The notes beneath the pieces are model-generated. The model was not told where the DNA came from. It saw only the letters and a list, made by a program, of their open reading frames with translations, and ran no database searches. This document shows positions 27,615 to 38,739 of a stretch of DNA of 64,000 bases, piece after piece. How positions within the stretch are numbered: position 1 is the first letter of the stretch; every line of letters starts with the position of its first letter. Made by a program: the position numbers and the translations under genes. This DNA comes from Vicia villosa (Eukaryota > Streptophyta > Magnoliopsida > Fabales > Fabaceae). Location: positions 186,001 through 250,000 of the forward strand of contig NW_026705154.1 of the NCBI RefSeq assembly GCF_029867415.1, given 5' to 3'.

Positions 27615-28236
27615 GACAATTTTTCAATCCATCTTATAGGCTTCTTACGCACCACCGAATTAATCAAAATGTCCTCGTGCTTCCGTAGATAAACTTCCGA
27701 AAGCATCATTTTTTCAAAAAAATAGTTTTTTTCCCGTAGATGTATCTACGGAAGCGTTAAAACATGGGATTTTCTCAATTAATTGGGAAAATTACACCCT
27801 TCCGTAGATGTAGCTACGGAATATTTCATGAACTTAATTAATTTGAGATTTTCCTTGAGAAAATCCCAAATTAATTAAGTTCATGTATATACGGAAGCGT
27901 GGAAAAATCTCAAATTAATTTCATGATTAATTGGGGAAATCCCAAATTAATTAAGTTCATGAAATCTTCCGCAGATGTATCTACAGAATGAGTTGAAAAG
28001 AGAAGTTCATCAAATCTTTCGTAGATGTATCTACAAAACATTATGATTTTTCCAATTAATTGGGAAAATCGCAAGTTCCACTATATTTTAACGCTTCCGT
28101 AGATGCATCTACGGAAAAAAACCAATTTTTTTTATAAAAAAAAGGTGCTTGTTGAGATGCATCTACGAAAACTAGGGGCATTTTTTAAATTTCACGCGGT
28201 GTATGAGATATTCACGGGGTAGATTGAGAAATAGTC
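27615..28236. mobile_element. 622-bp MITE carrying an array of CCGTAGATGYATCTACGG palindromes
   Basis: The long ends are inverted relatives (GACAATTTTTCAATCCATC at the left; complement of GACTATTTCTCAATCTACC at the right). They are flanked by an 8-bp duplication ATGGTTTA (27607-27614 and 28237-28244). Inside, a palindromic module near CCGTAGATGCATCTACGG recurs at about 27733, 27801, 27967, 28016, 28094 and 28150. The spacers share the phrase attaattgggaaa in both orientations. The copy at 28094 is a perfect palindrome of more than 20 bp. An 8-bp duplication suggests the hAT superfamily, but the ends are not classic. It has no coding capacity. Confidence 0.75.
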
Positions 28237-28244
28237 ATGGTTTA

Positions 28245-28838
28245 TTGTTTTTTTTCTCAATTTTGTTTCTATTCTCTTACCCCAATAAATTTTTTAATTT
28301 TACTAAGGGGTGAAGAGACCTCTTATATACAACTTACCCTTTATAATTGAGTATGAATGTGCTCTTTTTAAAATGAGATTAGTTTCAACAGGGTATTTAC
28401 CGTGAATATTGGTAAACAAGTGTTAGTCTTCTAAAAGTAAAAAAAGAAATCGTTCCTCACAGCATCGACTAGACTAATCCTAGGAAGTGTACTTTATGTT
28501 CGAAATAATTTCATAAAAGGTAAAGAACAATTCGACATGAATTTGTGTTATCGTTTCGGAATTTGTTTAATCTACACAGATCTTATTTAAAATAACAATC
28601 AAAACTTATAAAATATACGGTGTAAAGGCAATTGAAGGATAAATAGAAATAAGGTAAACGACGAGAATGTAAAGTTCTGGAAATGTGAAAACTATATAGA
28701 ACTGTAAAAAAGGAATGTAAATGTGGTGTTTTTATATGAACATTTTCAGACTCACTCGTGTTTCTCACACACAGATACTTTGAATAAACTATTGAAATTT
28801 TGTACAAAATGAACACCCCTAAATCTAAACACTAAGAT

Positions 28839-28880
<42 letters not shown>

Positions 28881-29099
28881 TAATTCGAAGTAATTGTTTC
28901 CAACGGTCTTTCGATCAGAGCACGCCACGTTGCGCTCGACATGCTTCTATTTTGCCCTGAAGCTCCACGTGTCTCTAAGTACAACGGTTCATGACAAATA
29001 ACAGTTATACCTTCGCTCAAACTTAACTTCTTCGTCGAAGTAATCTCCTTTGTCGAACTAAATATTCAACTTAGAAAAATATTTCTAAGTCCATGTCTA
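28245..29099. other. Intergenic, with an (AT)n tract at 28841-28877
   Basis: No gene recognised. It is AT-rich to 28840, then a 37-bp AT run, then less AT-rich sequence (cacgccacgttgcgctcgac) probably belonging to the decayed gypsy that follows. Confidence 0.45.
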
Positions 29100-30240
29100 A
29101 CATCTTCCCTTACAAAGACGACTTCGACAGATATCATTAAAAGTGGCCATAAATATTGGTGTAGAGAGGTTAAATTTATGGAGTGTTTCTAGGATGAAAG
29201 AGTGATTAATTTCAGCCAGTCATGTGCTTGACATCTTTGATAAGGATTGTATCACATTTATCTGGAATCACTTAGGTGCCCCTTTTTGTGAGGCAGATGG
29301 CAGGGAATTTGCTTGTCTTGACTTCAAATGTGCACTTCTCTTGGTTCAACCTCATATTAAACTATCGTACATGGGTGAACATAGGTATGAGGTGGTTTCA
29401 TATAGGTCATCTTTCCCGTATTTAACAACGATGTCATCCATGTTGATCTTCATCATGTCTATCACCTCCTCTTTGAAGATCTTGTTCATTATTCGCTGGT
29501 AAACAACACGTGTATTTTTATCCAAATGGCATAACACTCTACTTGAAGTTGGCATGTTTAGTCATGGATGTTGTATTTTCATATCCTTCTCGTGCATTGG
29601 AATCTGTTTGTAATTGGAGTAGGCATATGTGAAGGATACGATTTTTTACTTGACTGAGTTATCCATAACTTGTCTATATTAAGTAGAGGATATTTGTCTT
29701 TGGACAGACCTTGTTCATGTCGGTGTAGTTAACACATATGCGTCACTTCTCTTCTTGACTAGTACAATGTTTGACAACCACTCTATGTAGTTGAGCTTGG
29801 AGATAAAGTTTGCTTGAAGATGTCTGTTGACAATGCACTTGATGTAATCAGCCTTCTCTGATGAATGACAACATCTCATCAAGGTGACATACTTTTCTTA
29901 AAGGTTGATGTTGAGTTAATGGAATGCAATGCTATGATGAATGCCTGCCATTTCCTTTGGAGATCATGTGAATATATATGTGTATACCTTGAGTCAATTG
30001 ATGAGGTTATCCTCCACATATTTGGGGAGGTTAGCCCCAATTTTTATTGTGAGAATTAGGTTATCGTAAATTAAGATGGGTATGAAGTCACCATATAGAA
30101 TTAGTCTTTAAATCTTCATATTAGGCTCGACAAAGAGAAGTCTCTTTGGGTTATACACATCATAGGACATGCCTTCCTTTAGACGAGCGTAGAAGTCTGC
30201 AACATTGATATCTAAGGAGTAATGTCGAGAAGAATAAACC
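29100..30240 (-). pseudogene. Decayed Ty3/gypsy reverse transcriptase
   Basis: In pieces on the minus strand the translation follows the Tat-type polyprotein of this window: ANFISKLNYIEWLSNIVLVKK, then CVNYTDMNKVCPK (about 29690-29850), then RIMNKIFKEEVIDMMKINMD with MDDIVVK (29352-29520), then KCTFEVKTSKF and IPDKC (about 29240-29340). Several frameshifts and stops are present. The catalytic YMDD is NMDD here. Confidence 0.75.
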
Positions 30241-30785
<545 letters not shown>

Positions 30786-30949
30786 AACTATCTCATATCT
30801 CTTAAAACTTCTTGAAAACCTAATAAGGCTTGTGTGAAATTAATCAAGAAGTATTTCTAATCAACTGGGAAAGTTTTTACACCGCCTAATCAATTAAGTA
30901 CTTGGTCCAATCAATCAGAACAAGGTAAATGACCTAATCAATTAAGTAC

Positions 30950-31350
30950 TTGGTCCAAATGAACCACTGTGTTTCAAATTGCATGCATCTCATAATTCAT
31001 CTCTCGCTCTTAAACATATGGAATATTGTTCAATGACCTAAGTTATTCATAACAATGATTCCTTCTCTTCTAGTTTATATTGAAAAACGTCAGTTTGTTG
31101 ACTAATTCAGACTCATCATCATCACTATCATCATCACTATTGTTTTAAATGACATTGATGATTATTATGATGGTAGTGATGATGATGAATCCAAATTAGT
31201 CAAAATATTGATGCTTTTCAAAATAAACTAGAAGAGAAAGAATCATTGCTATGAAGAACTTAGGTCATTGAACCATATTCTATATGTTAAAGAGCGAGAG
31301 ATGAGTTACGAGATGCGTGATATTCGAAAAACAGTGGTTCGTTTAAGTTG
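30950..31350. repeat. Large hairpin-forming inverted repeat, arms about 190 bp
   Basis: The left arm (about 30955-31145) reads, in order, gaaccactgtgtttc, catctctcgctcttaaacat, gttcaatgacctaagtt, tctcttctagttta and catcatcatcactatc. The right arm (about 31155-31350) carries their complements in reverse order. The arms match well but imperfectly, and the loop is only a few bases. It is probably a foldback or MITE-type element. No flanking duplication was confirmed. Confidence 0.75.
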
Positions 31351-31499
31351 TTTTTCAAAAATAATTTAATTTATTAGATTATTATCTTCTACATCAATTT
31401 TAATGATTGTATATGTTTAGTGAGGTGTGGGGAAAAATATGAAATTCACATATTTTATAATAAACTCATGTATATATATCATAACGGATATCTTTCATA

Positions 31500-31752
31500 A
31501 CCGTGGTAAAATATTAATTTTATTCAATTTAAATTGTAGCTGCTGGGTTTCAAACCCATGACCTAAATATATATAACAACAATTGTTTAAGATAATCGTT
31601 GTGATATTTACGCGCTTCCTAGTTTATCACCACGGTCACACGCCCGTGGTGGAAAGAAGCATACATATAATCACACACTACCTAACAATGGACATACAAT
31701 AGTCGTTATATGTAGTTCACCACCATTGTCATATGTGTTTTCCATAGTAGTG
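31500..31752 (-). mobile_element. Terminal fragment of a CACTA (En/Spm-like) element
   Basis: Read on the minus strand it begins CACTACTATGGAAAACACAT at 31752. It is followed by short sub-terminal motifs repeated in both orientations (accacggtcacac, gcccgtggtgg, caccaccattgtcat). This is the usual look of a CACTA end. The other terminus was not found, so it is likely a fragment. Confidence 0.5.
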
Positions 31753-33240
31753 AGAGAAATGCATTGACAAATATTAGAGGTTCAGTCTTAAAGAAGTGAC
31801 CTAATACTCTCCCCAAGAATTCTTTCTTGAGAGTTTCCAATATGATGATGAGAGATTTTAACAAGCTTTTTCCTCAAACCTCCTTTTACAAGGATTGAAT
31901 TTTTTTCAATGGTTAAGTACCCAACCAACAATGAAGTTTTAACCGATTGGGAGTTTTAACAATGGAGATCTCCATAACCAGTATGAGGTTGTAATTGGTT
32001 TATCTCAACAACCAAAATAGAGCTTTTCACTTGGTTTAGCTAGCAACCAAAATTAAATTTCTCCCAATGAGAAATTCCAATAATGTCTTTACACCAAATA
32101 AAAATATCCCCACAAATATAATACTTCACTCTCAAAAGCATTAAGGCAAATATGAGAAAATATAGAAAGAGGAGAGTGAGAGAAAGACATGTGAAATATG
32201 GTTTATGGTATGTTAGAAATGAAAAAGGAACCATCTATTTATAGAACAAAATGTGGCTCAAATATGGAAATAATTCATGGACCTTTTAATGTTCATAATC
32301 AATTATCATAAGTCATAATCGGCTATGGAACCCCAAAATAGAAGGTTTTGATTTCAAACTGTTGCCAACCATTAATGGACTTCTCCAATCAATTTTAGGC
32401 ATTACAAAATGAAATAACCGATTATCCCAAAGGCCTAATCGATTATCCCTTTATTAAGCATGCTTCTTATTGATCAGACAATCCCATAATTTATTGGTTA
32501 AGCTTTTAAAACATTTTTAGGTGATTTTAATAAAAGAAAAAAAAGGCTTTTAAACGGTTTAAAATGTGTGTTTTATTTTTCGTAATATAGTCGAGAGTTA
32601 TCCTTATACCTTTACAAACATTGTCCACTCAATATAAACTCGACGAGCTTTTACACTTCCTCTCTTTTACAACTCTAAAGTTTCGGTTACTTTCCATATT
32701 ATCTTTGACTTGAACATTTAATTGGAACCTTAGGTCTTCTACTGATGAGGCTTGAGATAATTCTTCATGATAACCTACATCATCAATTAAACCGCTTAAT
32801 CATAGATCTTCAATTACTTCACCCAACACCACTCGACATAAGGTGTTTTTCTTCCAGAGATAGCCATAGATAACTTGATCTCCATGAACACTTAATCATC
32901 ACAACCTGATCATCACTTGATCTACACATCTAGATATTCCATGATCACCACAACTTAGTCTTTATAACTTGATAGTCAAGCATATTCACTTGATTACTCT
33001 ATCAGATGATTTCCAAGCTTCATCTTGATTAACTCATTTGAGCACCAAGCATCATCACTTGGTCATGTCAATCACCATCACTTGATCAACACAGCAAACA
33101 CCATCACTTGATCAACATGTCAAGAACCACCATATTAAACACCATCACTTGAACAAACATAGCCTTGAACAACAAGACTGATGAGAACTTCTCTTGAGAG
33201 TGTTGTCAACATCAAAACTTAATCAGCAGACTACTGTAGT
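31753..33240. other. Non-coding, with simple internal repeats
   Basis: No gene seen. At 31900-32050 the words aaccaa and ggtta recur. At 33020-33165 the phrase caccatcacttgatcaaca recurs several times. It may be untranslated or LTR sequence of the gypsy whose gag follows. Confidence 0.4.
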
Positions 33241-34000
33241 CTTCATACCTGCAAGCGTATAGATCCATAGACAATGTACTCAACATGCTCATTAGGATCG
33301 CTAGTGCCATCATGCACCTCTAATTGTAAGGGTTTCTTCAAAGGCCTTATAATGATGCACAATATAATTCTCTACATGAAATGGTTCCATTGACGACGAA
33401 TGGCATGTTGCCATGCGAAATTCTTCTCATGCTTCCTTTGCAAAAAATGGGAAGAAGGAAGCCTCTTTGGATGAAGGTCTCTAGGTGGTGTGTGGTTAAT
33501 ATCTCTGCCAATAGTGTCATGTGGAGAAAAGTTGTTGTCACAGTGAGGAAGGTGAGGTTTTCGTGACAGTTCTTTAGCTCTAGATGATTGCAAACTGGCG
33601 TGTACAAGCATGATCACCTAGGCGGCTTCGATATGGCCAAGTTTCAAGACTTCTAAATATCTTGTTGTCTCGGTTTCAGCTTTTTCCTTGTTCTCTTCGA
33701 CGCGGAGGAGCCTTATGTTTTGTTCACGCAGTTGATTGGAAATGTTCAAGAGGAGCCTATTCGTATTAAGTGTGTAGAGCGAGAGGCTTGGAGTTGTTAG
33801 AGAGGATGCACTGGTTCGGGAATTGAAACGAGAGTAAGAGGAAGAAGTTGATTCTGCGATGGGGTAAGGATTTCCTTGAGTGGCGGTTGAACTTAAAAAA
33901 TTGTTGATGATGTTTAGGATTTTTGACGTAGGGGACGCTCTTCGATGACAGGAGAAAGAAATGTCTTAGAGTTATCGTAAGAAATCTCAATGGTTGATTG
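33241..34000 (-). pseudogene. Decayed Ty3/gypsy gag fragment
   Basis: On the minus strand, near 33255-33345, the translation KKPLQLEVHDGTSDPNEHVE matches the gag motif KPPTLKLYDGTTDPDDHI of the Tat-type element in this window. Upstream (to about 34000) are broken frames. It may belong with the pol relic at 29100-30240, which has the same orientation. Confidence 0.6.
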
Positions 34001-34393
<393 letters not shown>

Positions 34394-34400
34394 ACTCTGA

Positions 34401-34651
34401 CGGGGGTGGACAAATTGTATCGGCCCGATTCTAACCGACCAATCTGTTGATTATTTTTTGCAATCAGATCAAGTCGAATTGGGTGTCAGATTAATTTAGT
34501 TGTTTAATTTGGATATTATAGAGTTGTTTCAGTCGAGCTTGGATGATTATTTTGGATTCGTCAAAAACCGAATCCGACCAAACTCAATTAATATTTATTT
34601 TTATTACAAAACTTATATTATAAAAATAAAATTTATAATATTGTGAAGTTA
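34401..34651. mobile_element. Partial hAT MITE of the GGGGTGGACAAA family
   Basis: It begins GGGGGTGGACAAATTGTATC and then matches the complement of the element at 37915-38599 over about 200 bp, including aaccgac, gattaatttagttgtttaat and ccgaccaaactcaattaatatt. Its far end could not be located because a second MITE is inserted at 34661. Confidence 0.65.
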
Positions 34652-34660
34652 TAATTATTT

Positions 34661-34954
34661 GGCAAAATACCATTTTTGGTCCCTTATGTTAACCTCGGGA
34701 TTCATTTTGGTCCCTTAACTTTAAAAAGTGTCACATTGGTCCCTTAACTCTTCAAAAGATGTCATTTTAGTCCTTTTTGTCACATTAGCGACGAAAAAAC
34801 TCAAAAATCGGTCGCTATTTTCGTCGCTAATATGACAAAAAGGACTAAAATGACACCTTTTGTAAAGTTAAGGGACCAATATGACACTTTTTGAAGTTAA
34901 TGGACCAAAATGAACCCCGAAGTTAATATAAGGGACCAAAAAGGGTATTTTGCC
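34661..34954. mobile_element. Mutator-type MITE, near-perfect palindrome, 294 bp
   Basis: Ends are GGCAAAATACCATTTTTGGT and its complement. The arms carry the phrase ggtcccttaactt several times. A perfect 9-bp duplication TAATTATTT flanks it (34652-34660 and 34955-34963). Confidence 0.88.
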
Positions 34955-34974
34955 TAATTATTTTTAGGATTTAA

Positions 34975-35140
34975 TGCAAATACACCGACAGTGTAAAGCA
35001 GTTTTACACTGCCAGTGAAATCCAAACTGTTAAATTTTGTAAAAGTTTGACTTTTTCTTTAAATTAAATATAAACTATTTATTTTTAAGATGCACTGACC
35101 GTGTAAAAAATTTTACACTGATAGTGCACTACCTTTAAAC
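34975..35140. repeat. Small inverted-repeat element (acagtgtaaa family)
   Basis: Two hairpins, acagtgtaaagcagttttac and ccgtgtaaaaaattttacac, stand about 110 bp apart, with similar outer words (caccgacagtg / cactgatagtg). It resembles a small MITE, but no target duplication was defined. Confidence 0.4.
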
Positions 35141-35235
35141 TCTTATTTTTATAGGTTACCAAATAACGTTGTGTTTTCACACTAATATAGGAACATGTAC
35201 GAATGTTATTTTGTGTATTATTAAAAATATTATCG

Positions 35236-35237
<2 letters not shown>

Positions 35238-35297
<60 letters not shown>
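35238..35297. repeat. (TAA)n trinucleotide microsatellite
   Basis: About 20 uninterrupted units. Confidence 0.96.
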
Positions 35298-35299
<2 letters not shown>

Positions 35300-36033
35300 C
35301 CTATAAATGCGGGCGTACCTGCGCGTGAGTTGAACCTATAAATTAAATTAATGTGGTTCTTATAAGTGTCACATATAAAACATAAAACCTAACATGATAT
35401 ATGACTTAATTTATCCAATTAAATTTACTATACATTGGTCTAATCAATTCCACAAATGCCCAATAATCAAATTAATAATAGAGTAAATATTCTCTTGCTT
35501 TCTATTGTTTTCTCTTTGGGTTCTACTTGTCGGTGCTGGTGCACATATATTTAAAAATAAAATAATTAATATAATAAATAGGATAAAAATTCTAAATCTT
35601 TCTATTAGATTCTTAACCGTATCAAATTAATAAAAAAATATTACTAAGTCAATTATATCATTTATTCACACAAAAAATACATGCTATACAAGTAAAAATA
35701 TGTTGAAAGCAGAAAAAAAAAATCTAACTTTTTTTGATTAATATCTATGATTCTATATCATTAATGTAAATAGTTTTATATTATAAGTTTTAATTATCAA
35801 AAATACATAAAAATAATGTCCTCTAGATGCTGCCAATCCATTTCCATGTTAATACAGCCCCACTCCAGCTTCATTCCACACTCTCTTCAATCAAGCACAC
35901 ATCCCGTGATCAACGCACAAAATTCCGCCACGTGTCCCTTCTCATCTTCATCAAAAACCCTTTATCCCCACACTTTCTTTCTTCTCTTCACTCTCCAAAC
36001 CCAAAAACAACAACAAAATAGCAACAAACAACA
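35298..36033. other. Peroxidase upstream region
   Basis: AT-rich to about 35810, then a CT- and CA-rich stretch (35860-36030) that looks like a 5' untranslated leader of the peroxidase gene (aacaacaacaaaatagcaac just before the ATG). No other gene was seen. Short frames here are leader artefacts. Confidence 0.5.
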
Positions 36034-37026
36034 ATGGCAGCAACAAAAACATCAACAACGTTGTTGCCATTGTTCTTCTTCTTCTCCCTTTTCCTTAACC
36101 TCTCCGAATCAAGACTCACCTTAGACTACTACAAACAAACATGTCCACAATTCGAACAAATCGTCCAACAAACAGTAACCTCAAAACAGATCCAATCCCC
36201 AACAACCGCCGCCGCCACACTCCGCCTCTTCCTCCACGACTGCCTCCTCCCTAACGGCTGCGACGCCTCCGTCCTCCTCTCATCCACCCCCTTCAACAAA
36301 GCCGAACGCGACAACGACATCAACCTCTCCCTCCCCGGCGACGCCTTCGACCTCATCGTCCGCATCAAAACCGCCCTCGAATTCTCATGTCCCAACACCG
36401 TCTCTTGCTCCGACATCCTCGCCACCGCCACACGCGACCTCTTAATCATGCTCGGTGGTCCCCACTACAACGTCTACCTCGGCCGCCGCGACGGTAGAGC
36501 CTCCGCTTCCCCCTCCGTCAACGGCCACCTCCCTAAACCATCAATGCCCATGTCACAAATCATCGACATCTTCACCAAACGCGGCTTCACCGTCGAAGAA
36601 ATGGTAGCACTCTCCGGTGCTCACACCGTTGGATTCTCTCATTGTTCCGAATTCTCATCCGAAATATACAACAACTCCTCATCTCCAAATTCACCAAGCT
36701 CATACAATCCTCGTTTCGCCGAAGCGTTACGAAGTGCTTGCCGTGATTACCAGAAGAATCCAACTTTGTCGATTTTCAACGATGTGATGACACCGAACAA
36801 GTTCGATAATGTTTATTTTCAGAATCTTCCTAAAGGTTTAGGGGTTTTGAAATCGGATCATGGTTTGTTTAGTGACCCATCAACGAAACCGTTTGTGGAA
36901 AGATTTGCTGCGGATGAAGATCGATTCTTTAAGGTTTTTGCTAGCTCAATGCAGAAGCTTAGTCTTTTGGGTGTTAAAACTGGTAGGAGAGGTGAGATCA
37001 GAAGAAGATGTGATCAGATTAATTGA
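36034..37026 (+). CDS. Class III secretory peroxidase, Prx31/41-like, intronless
   Basis: A single exon of 330 residues. Residues 1 to about 26 are a hydrophobic signal peptide. The family landmarks are present: distal Arg64 and His68 in RLFLHDC, proximal haem ligand His197 in LSGAHTVGFSHC, and eight cysteines (37, 70, 76, 119, 125, 204, 236, 326) for the four conserved disulfides. The C-terminal half (NDVMTPNKFDNVYFQN, TGRRGEIRRRCD) closely recalls Arabidopsis Prx41/Prx31, which also lack introns. Such enzymes use hydrogen peroxide to oxidise phenolics in the cell wall or apoplast. Near the active site the sequence is LHDCLLPNGCD, where Arabidopsis relatives have FHDCFPNGCD: two Phe-to-Leu changes and one extra residue. 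The first two thirds are unusually rich in C at third codon positions. No C-terminal vacuolar extension is seen. Confidence 0.95.
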   Translation: MAATKTSTTLLPLFFFFSLFLNLSESRLTLDYYKQTCPQFEQIVQQTVTSKQIQSPTTAAATLRLFLHDCLLPNGCDASVLLSSTPFNKAERDNDINLSLPGDAFDLIVRIKTALEFSCPNTVSCSDILATATRDLLIMLGGPHYNVYLGRRDGRASASPSVNGHLPKPSMPMSQIIDIFTKRGFTVEEMVALSGAHTVGFSHCSEFSSEIYNNSSSPNSPSSYNPRFAEALRSACRDYQKNPTLSIFNDVMTPNKFDNVYFQNLPKGLGVLKSDHGLFSDPSTKPFVERFAADEDRFFKVFASSMQKLSLLGVKTGRRGEIRRRCDQIN

Positions 37027-37906
37027 TTTTTGTTCTTGTTTCTGTGAGGGTTTGTTATGGATTCTGGTTTTTGTTACTGGGTTTCATAAAAATGTAAACT
37101 TTATTTTACTTACTCCTTTTTTTATATGTATAATTTTCTTTTCTTTTTTTATATTGTTTATGTTATATATGTTATAATATGATAGTTAGATTTATAATTA
37201 TTGATCTGAGGTGGATCTTGAGAGCTAGTTGAAAATTATGCATGAATTTGATGATTTATGCTCAGCTCAATCATATACATACATAATTATTTTGTGTGAT
37301 TGTATGAGAGAGGGTGGCAATTTGGCATTGTGTTGTAAAATTTAATAAAATCTCTCTTTTTTATTCTTATCTTTTGTGTAAGTTTGATTTTCAATGCATA
37401 GGCTATAGATTGAAGCACAATGAGTGTAGATTCAGTTTGAGTTTCAAATAAACTAATGAAGTACTAGTAAGTCAATTAGATTTGACTAGGCAAGTTAAGA
37501 AAATGAAATGAAGAAAATAAGTAAGGGGAATTTAATGAAGTCTAAATATATTAAATGAAGAAGATGCTTTCTAAAAAAAATATTAAATGAAGAAGATGCT
37601 TTTTGTTTTTGAAAAAAAATAGGGTTTTGTTTTATTTATTGGTGTCTTTGTAACCCAGCTGGTTTCATGGCCAACAAGTGCACGTGGATATGCAAATAAT
37701 TTATTAGATATATTAATCCTTTTTGTCTTAAAAAAACAGTTGTAGAGTTGGGAGTGTTGTTGTTGTTAATGCACCTTCCGGGTTAGGTGCCGCATATAGT
37801 ACCAAGACATTAAATATGTTATATTTTTTTATCAAAGTGGTGGAGGATTTAATGGATGGTAAAGATTTTTTTAGTTAAGTGTCACATAACATAGGATCCC
37901 ATTATC
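37027..37906. other. Peroxidase 3' flank
   Basis: Likely 3' untranslated region, then AT-rich intergenic DNA. A 33-bp phrase (atattaaatgaagaagatgc and flanks) is duplicated in tandem near 37547-37610. No gene seen. Confidence 0.5.
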
Positions 37907-37914
37907 CCAATATG

Positions 37915-38599
37915 TAAGATTGGATTGGATAATCTGTTGGTTTGGATCGATATCAAATTTAAAATGTAAAGCCGACATAAATTGCCGTTTTATTTTAAAG
38001 ACTCAATTCTGATCAATAAAATTTTGATTTTTGACAGATTCTTTAGATCAATTTATCGGATAAATCGGGTGGATTTAATCGGTTAAATATTTATTAAACT
38101 AAATTCACAAAAATTATTTCTTATAAAATTCAGTAATATTTATTTTTTAATTTAAAAAAATTATCAAATTTTAGAATAGCATTAAATTTTTATTATTGAA
38201 AAAAATTATTATTACGTGATAATATTTTCAATATCATTTGACACTAATTTGATCATTGTCATATTTTAAACCACAGTAAATAATAATTAAAATTTTGTAT
38301 TGCATTTTCTTGTATTCTTGTGAATAAACAATGTCATTAAATTATAAAAATAATAATATTATCAAACTTCATTTTTAAAATGATCAATATATAATAAAAA
38401 AATTAAATATTAGTTGAGTTCGATCGGATTCGATTATCGAGGATTTAAAATTATCATCTGAGCCCGACCGAATCAACCTTATACTATTCAAATTAAGCAA
38501 CTGAATCAACCCGACATCTGATCCAATCCGAATCATTTGCATAAAAATTACAATGGGTCAGTCGGTTTGAATCGGTTGACTGAAATTTGTCCACCCCTA
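37915..38599. mobile_element. hAT MITE, 685 bp, with 8-bp target duplication
   Basis: The left end is TAAGATTGGATTGGATAATC. The right end is the complement of TAGGGGTGGACAAATTTCAG. It is flanked by CCAATATG (37907-37914 and 38600-38607). It is in opposite orientation to the related partial element at 34401, so the two bracket the peroxidase gene. Confidence 0.78.
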
Positions 38600-38739
38600 C
38601 CAATATGTACAATATGTAGTTAATTCAGGTGATAAGAAACAAAAACACTTGTCTAAAAAAAAGAAGCTTAAACACTCTAAACAAATGGTACTGTTTTGAT
38701 AGGGAACCCAAAAAATTGATAAAACAGTAATATGAAATC

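Noticed and set aside
27615..28236. CRISPR-like array of regularly repeated palindromes
   Set aside because: Spacing is irregular, spacers are themselves repeated, ends and target duplication mark a transposon, and the genome is a plant's.
35816..36124. 102-codon frame upstream of and overlapping the peroxidase start
   Set aside because: Translation is low-complexity Ser/Gln from the CA-rich leader; the peroxidase frame explains the region.
36129..36449. 106-codon minus-strand frame in the peroxidase gene
   Set aside because: Caused by the strong third-position C bias of the peroxidase coding strand.
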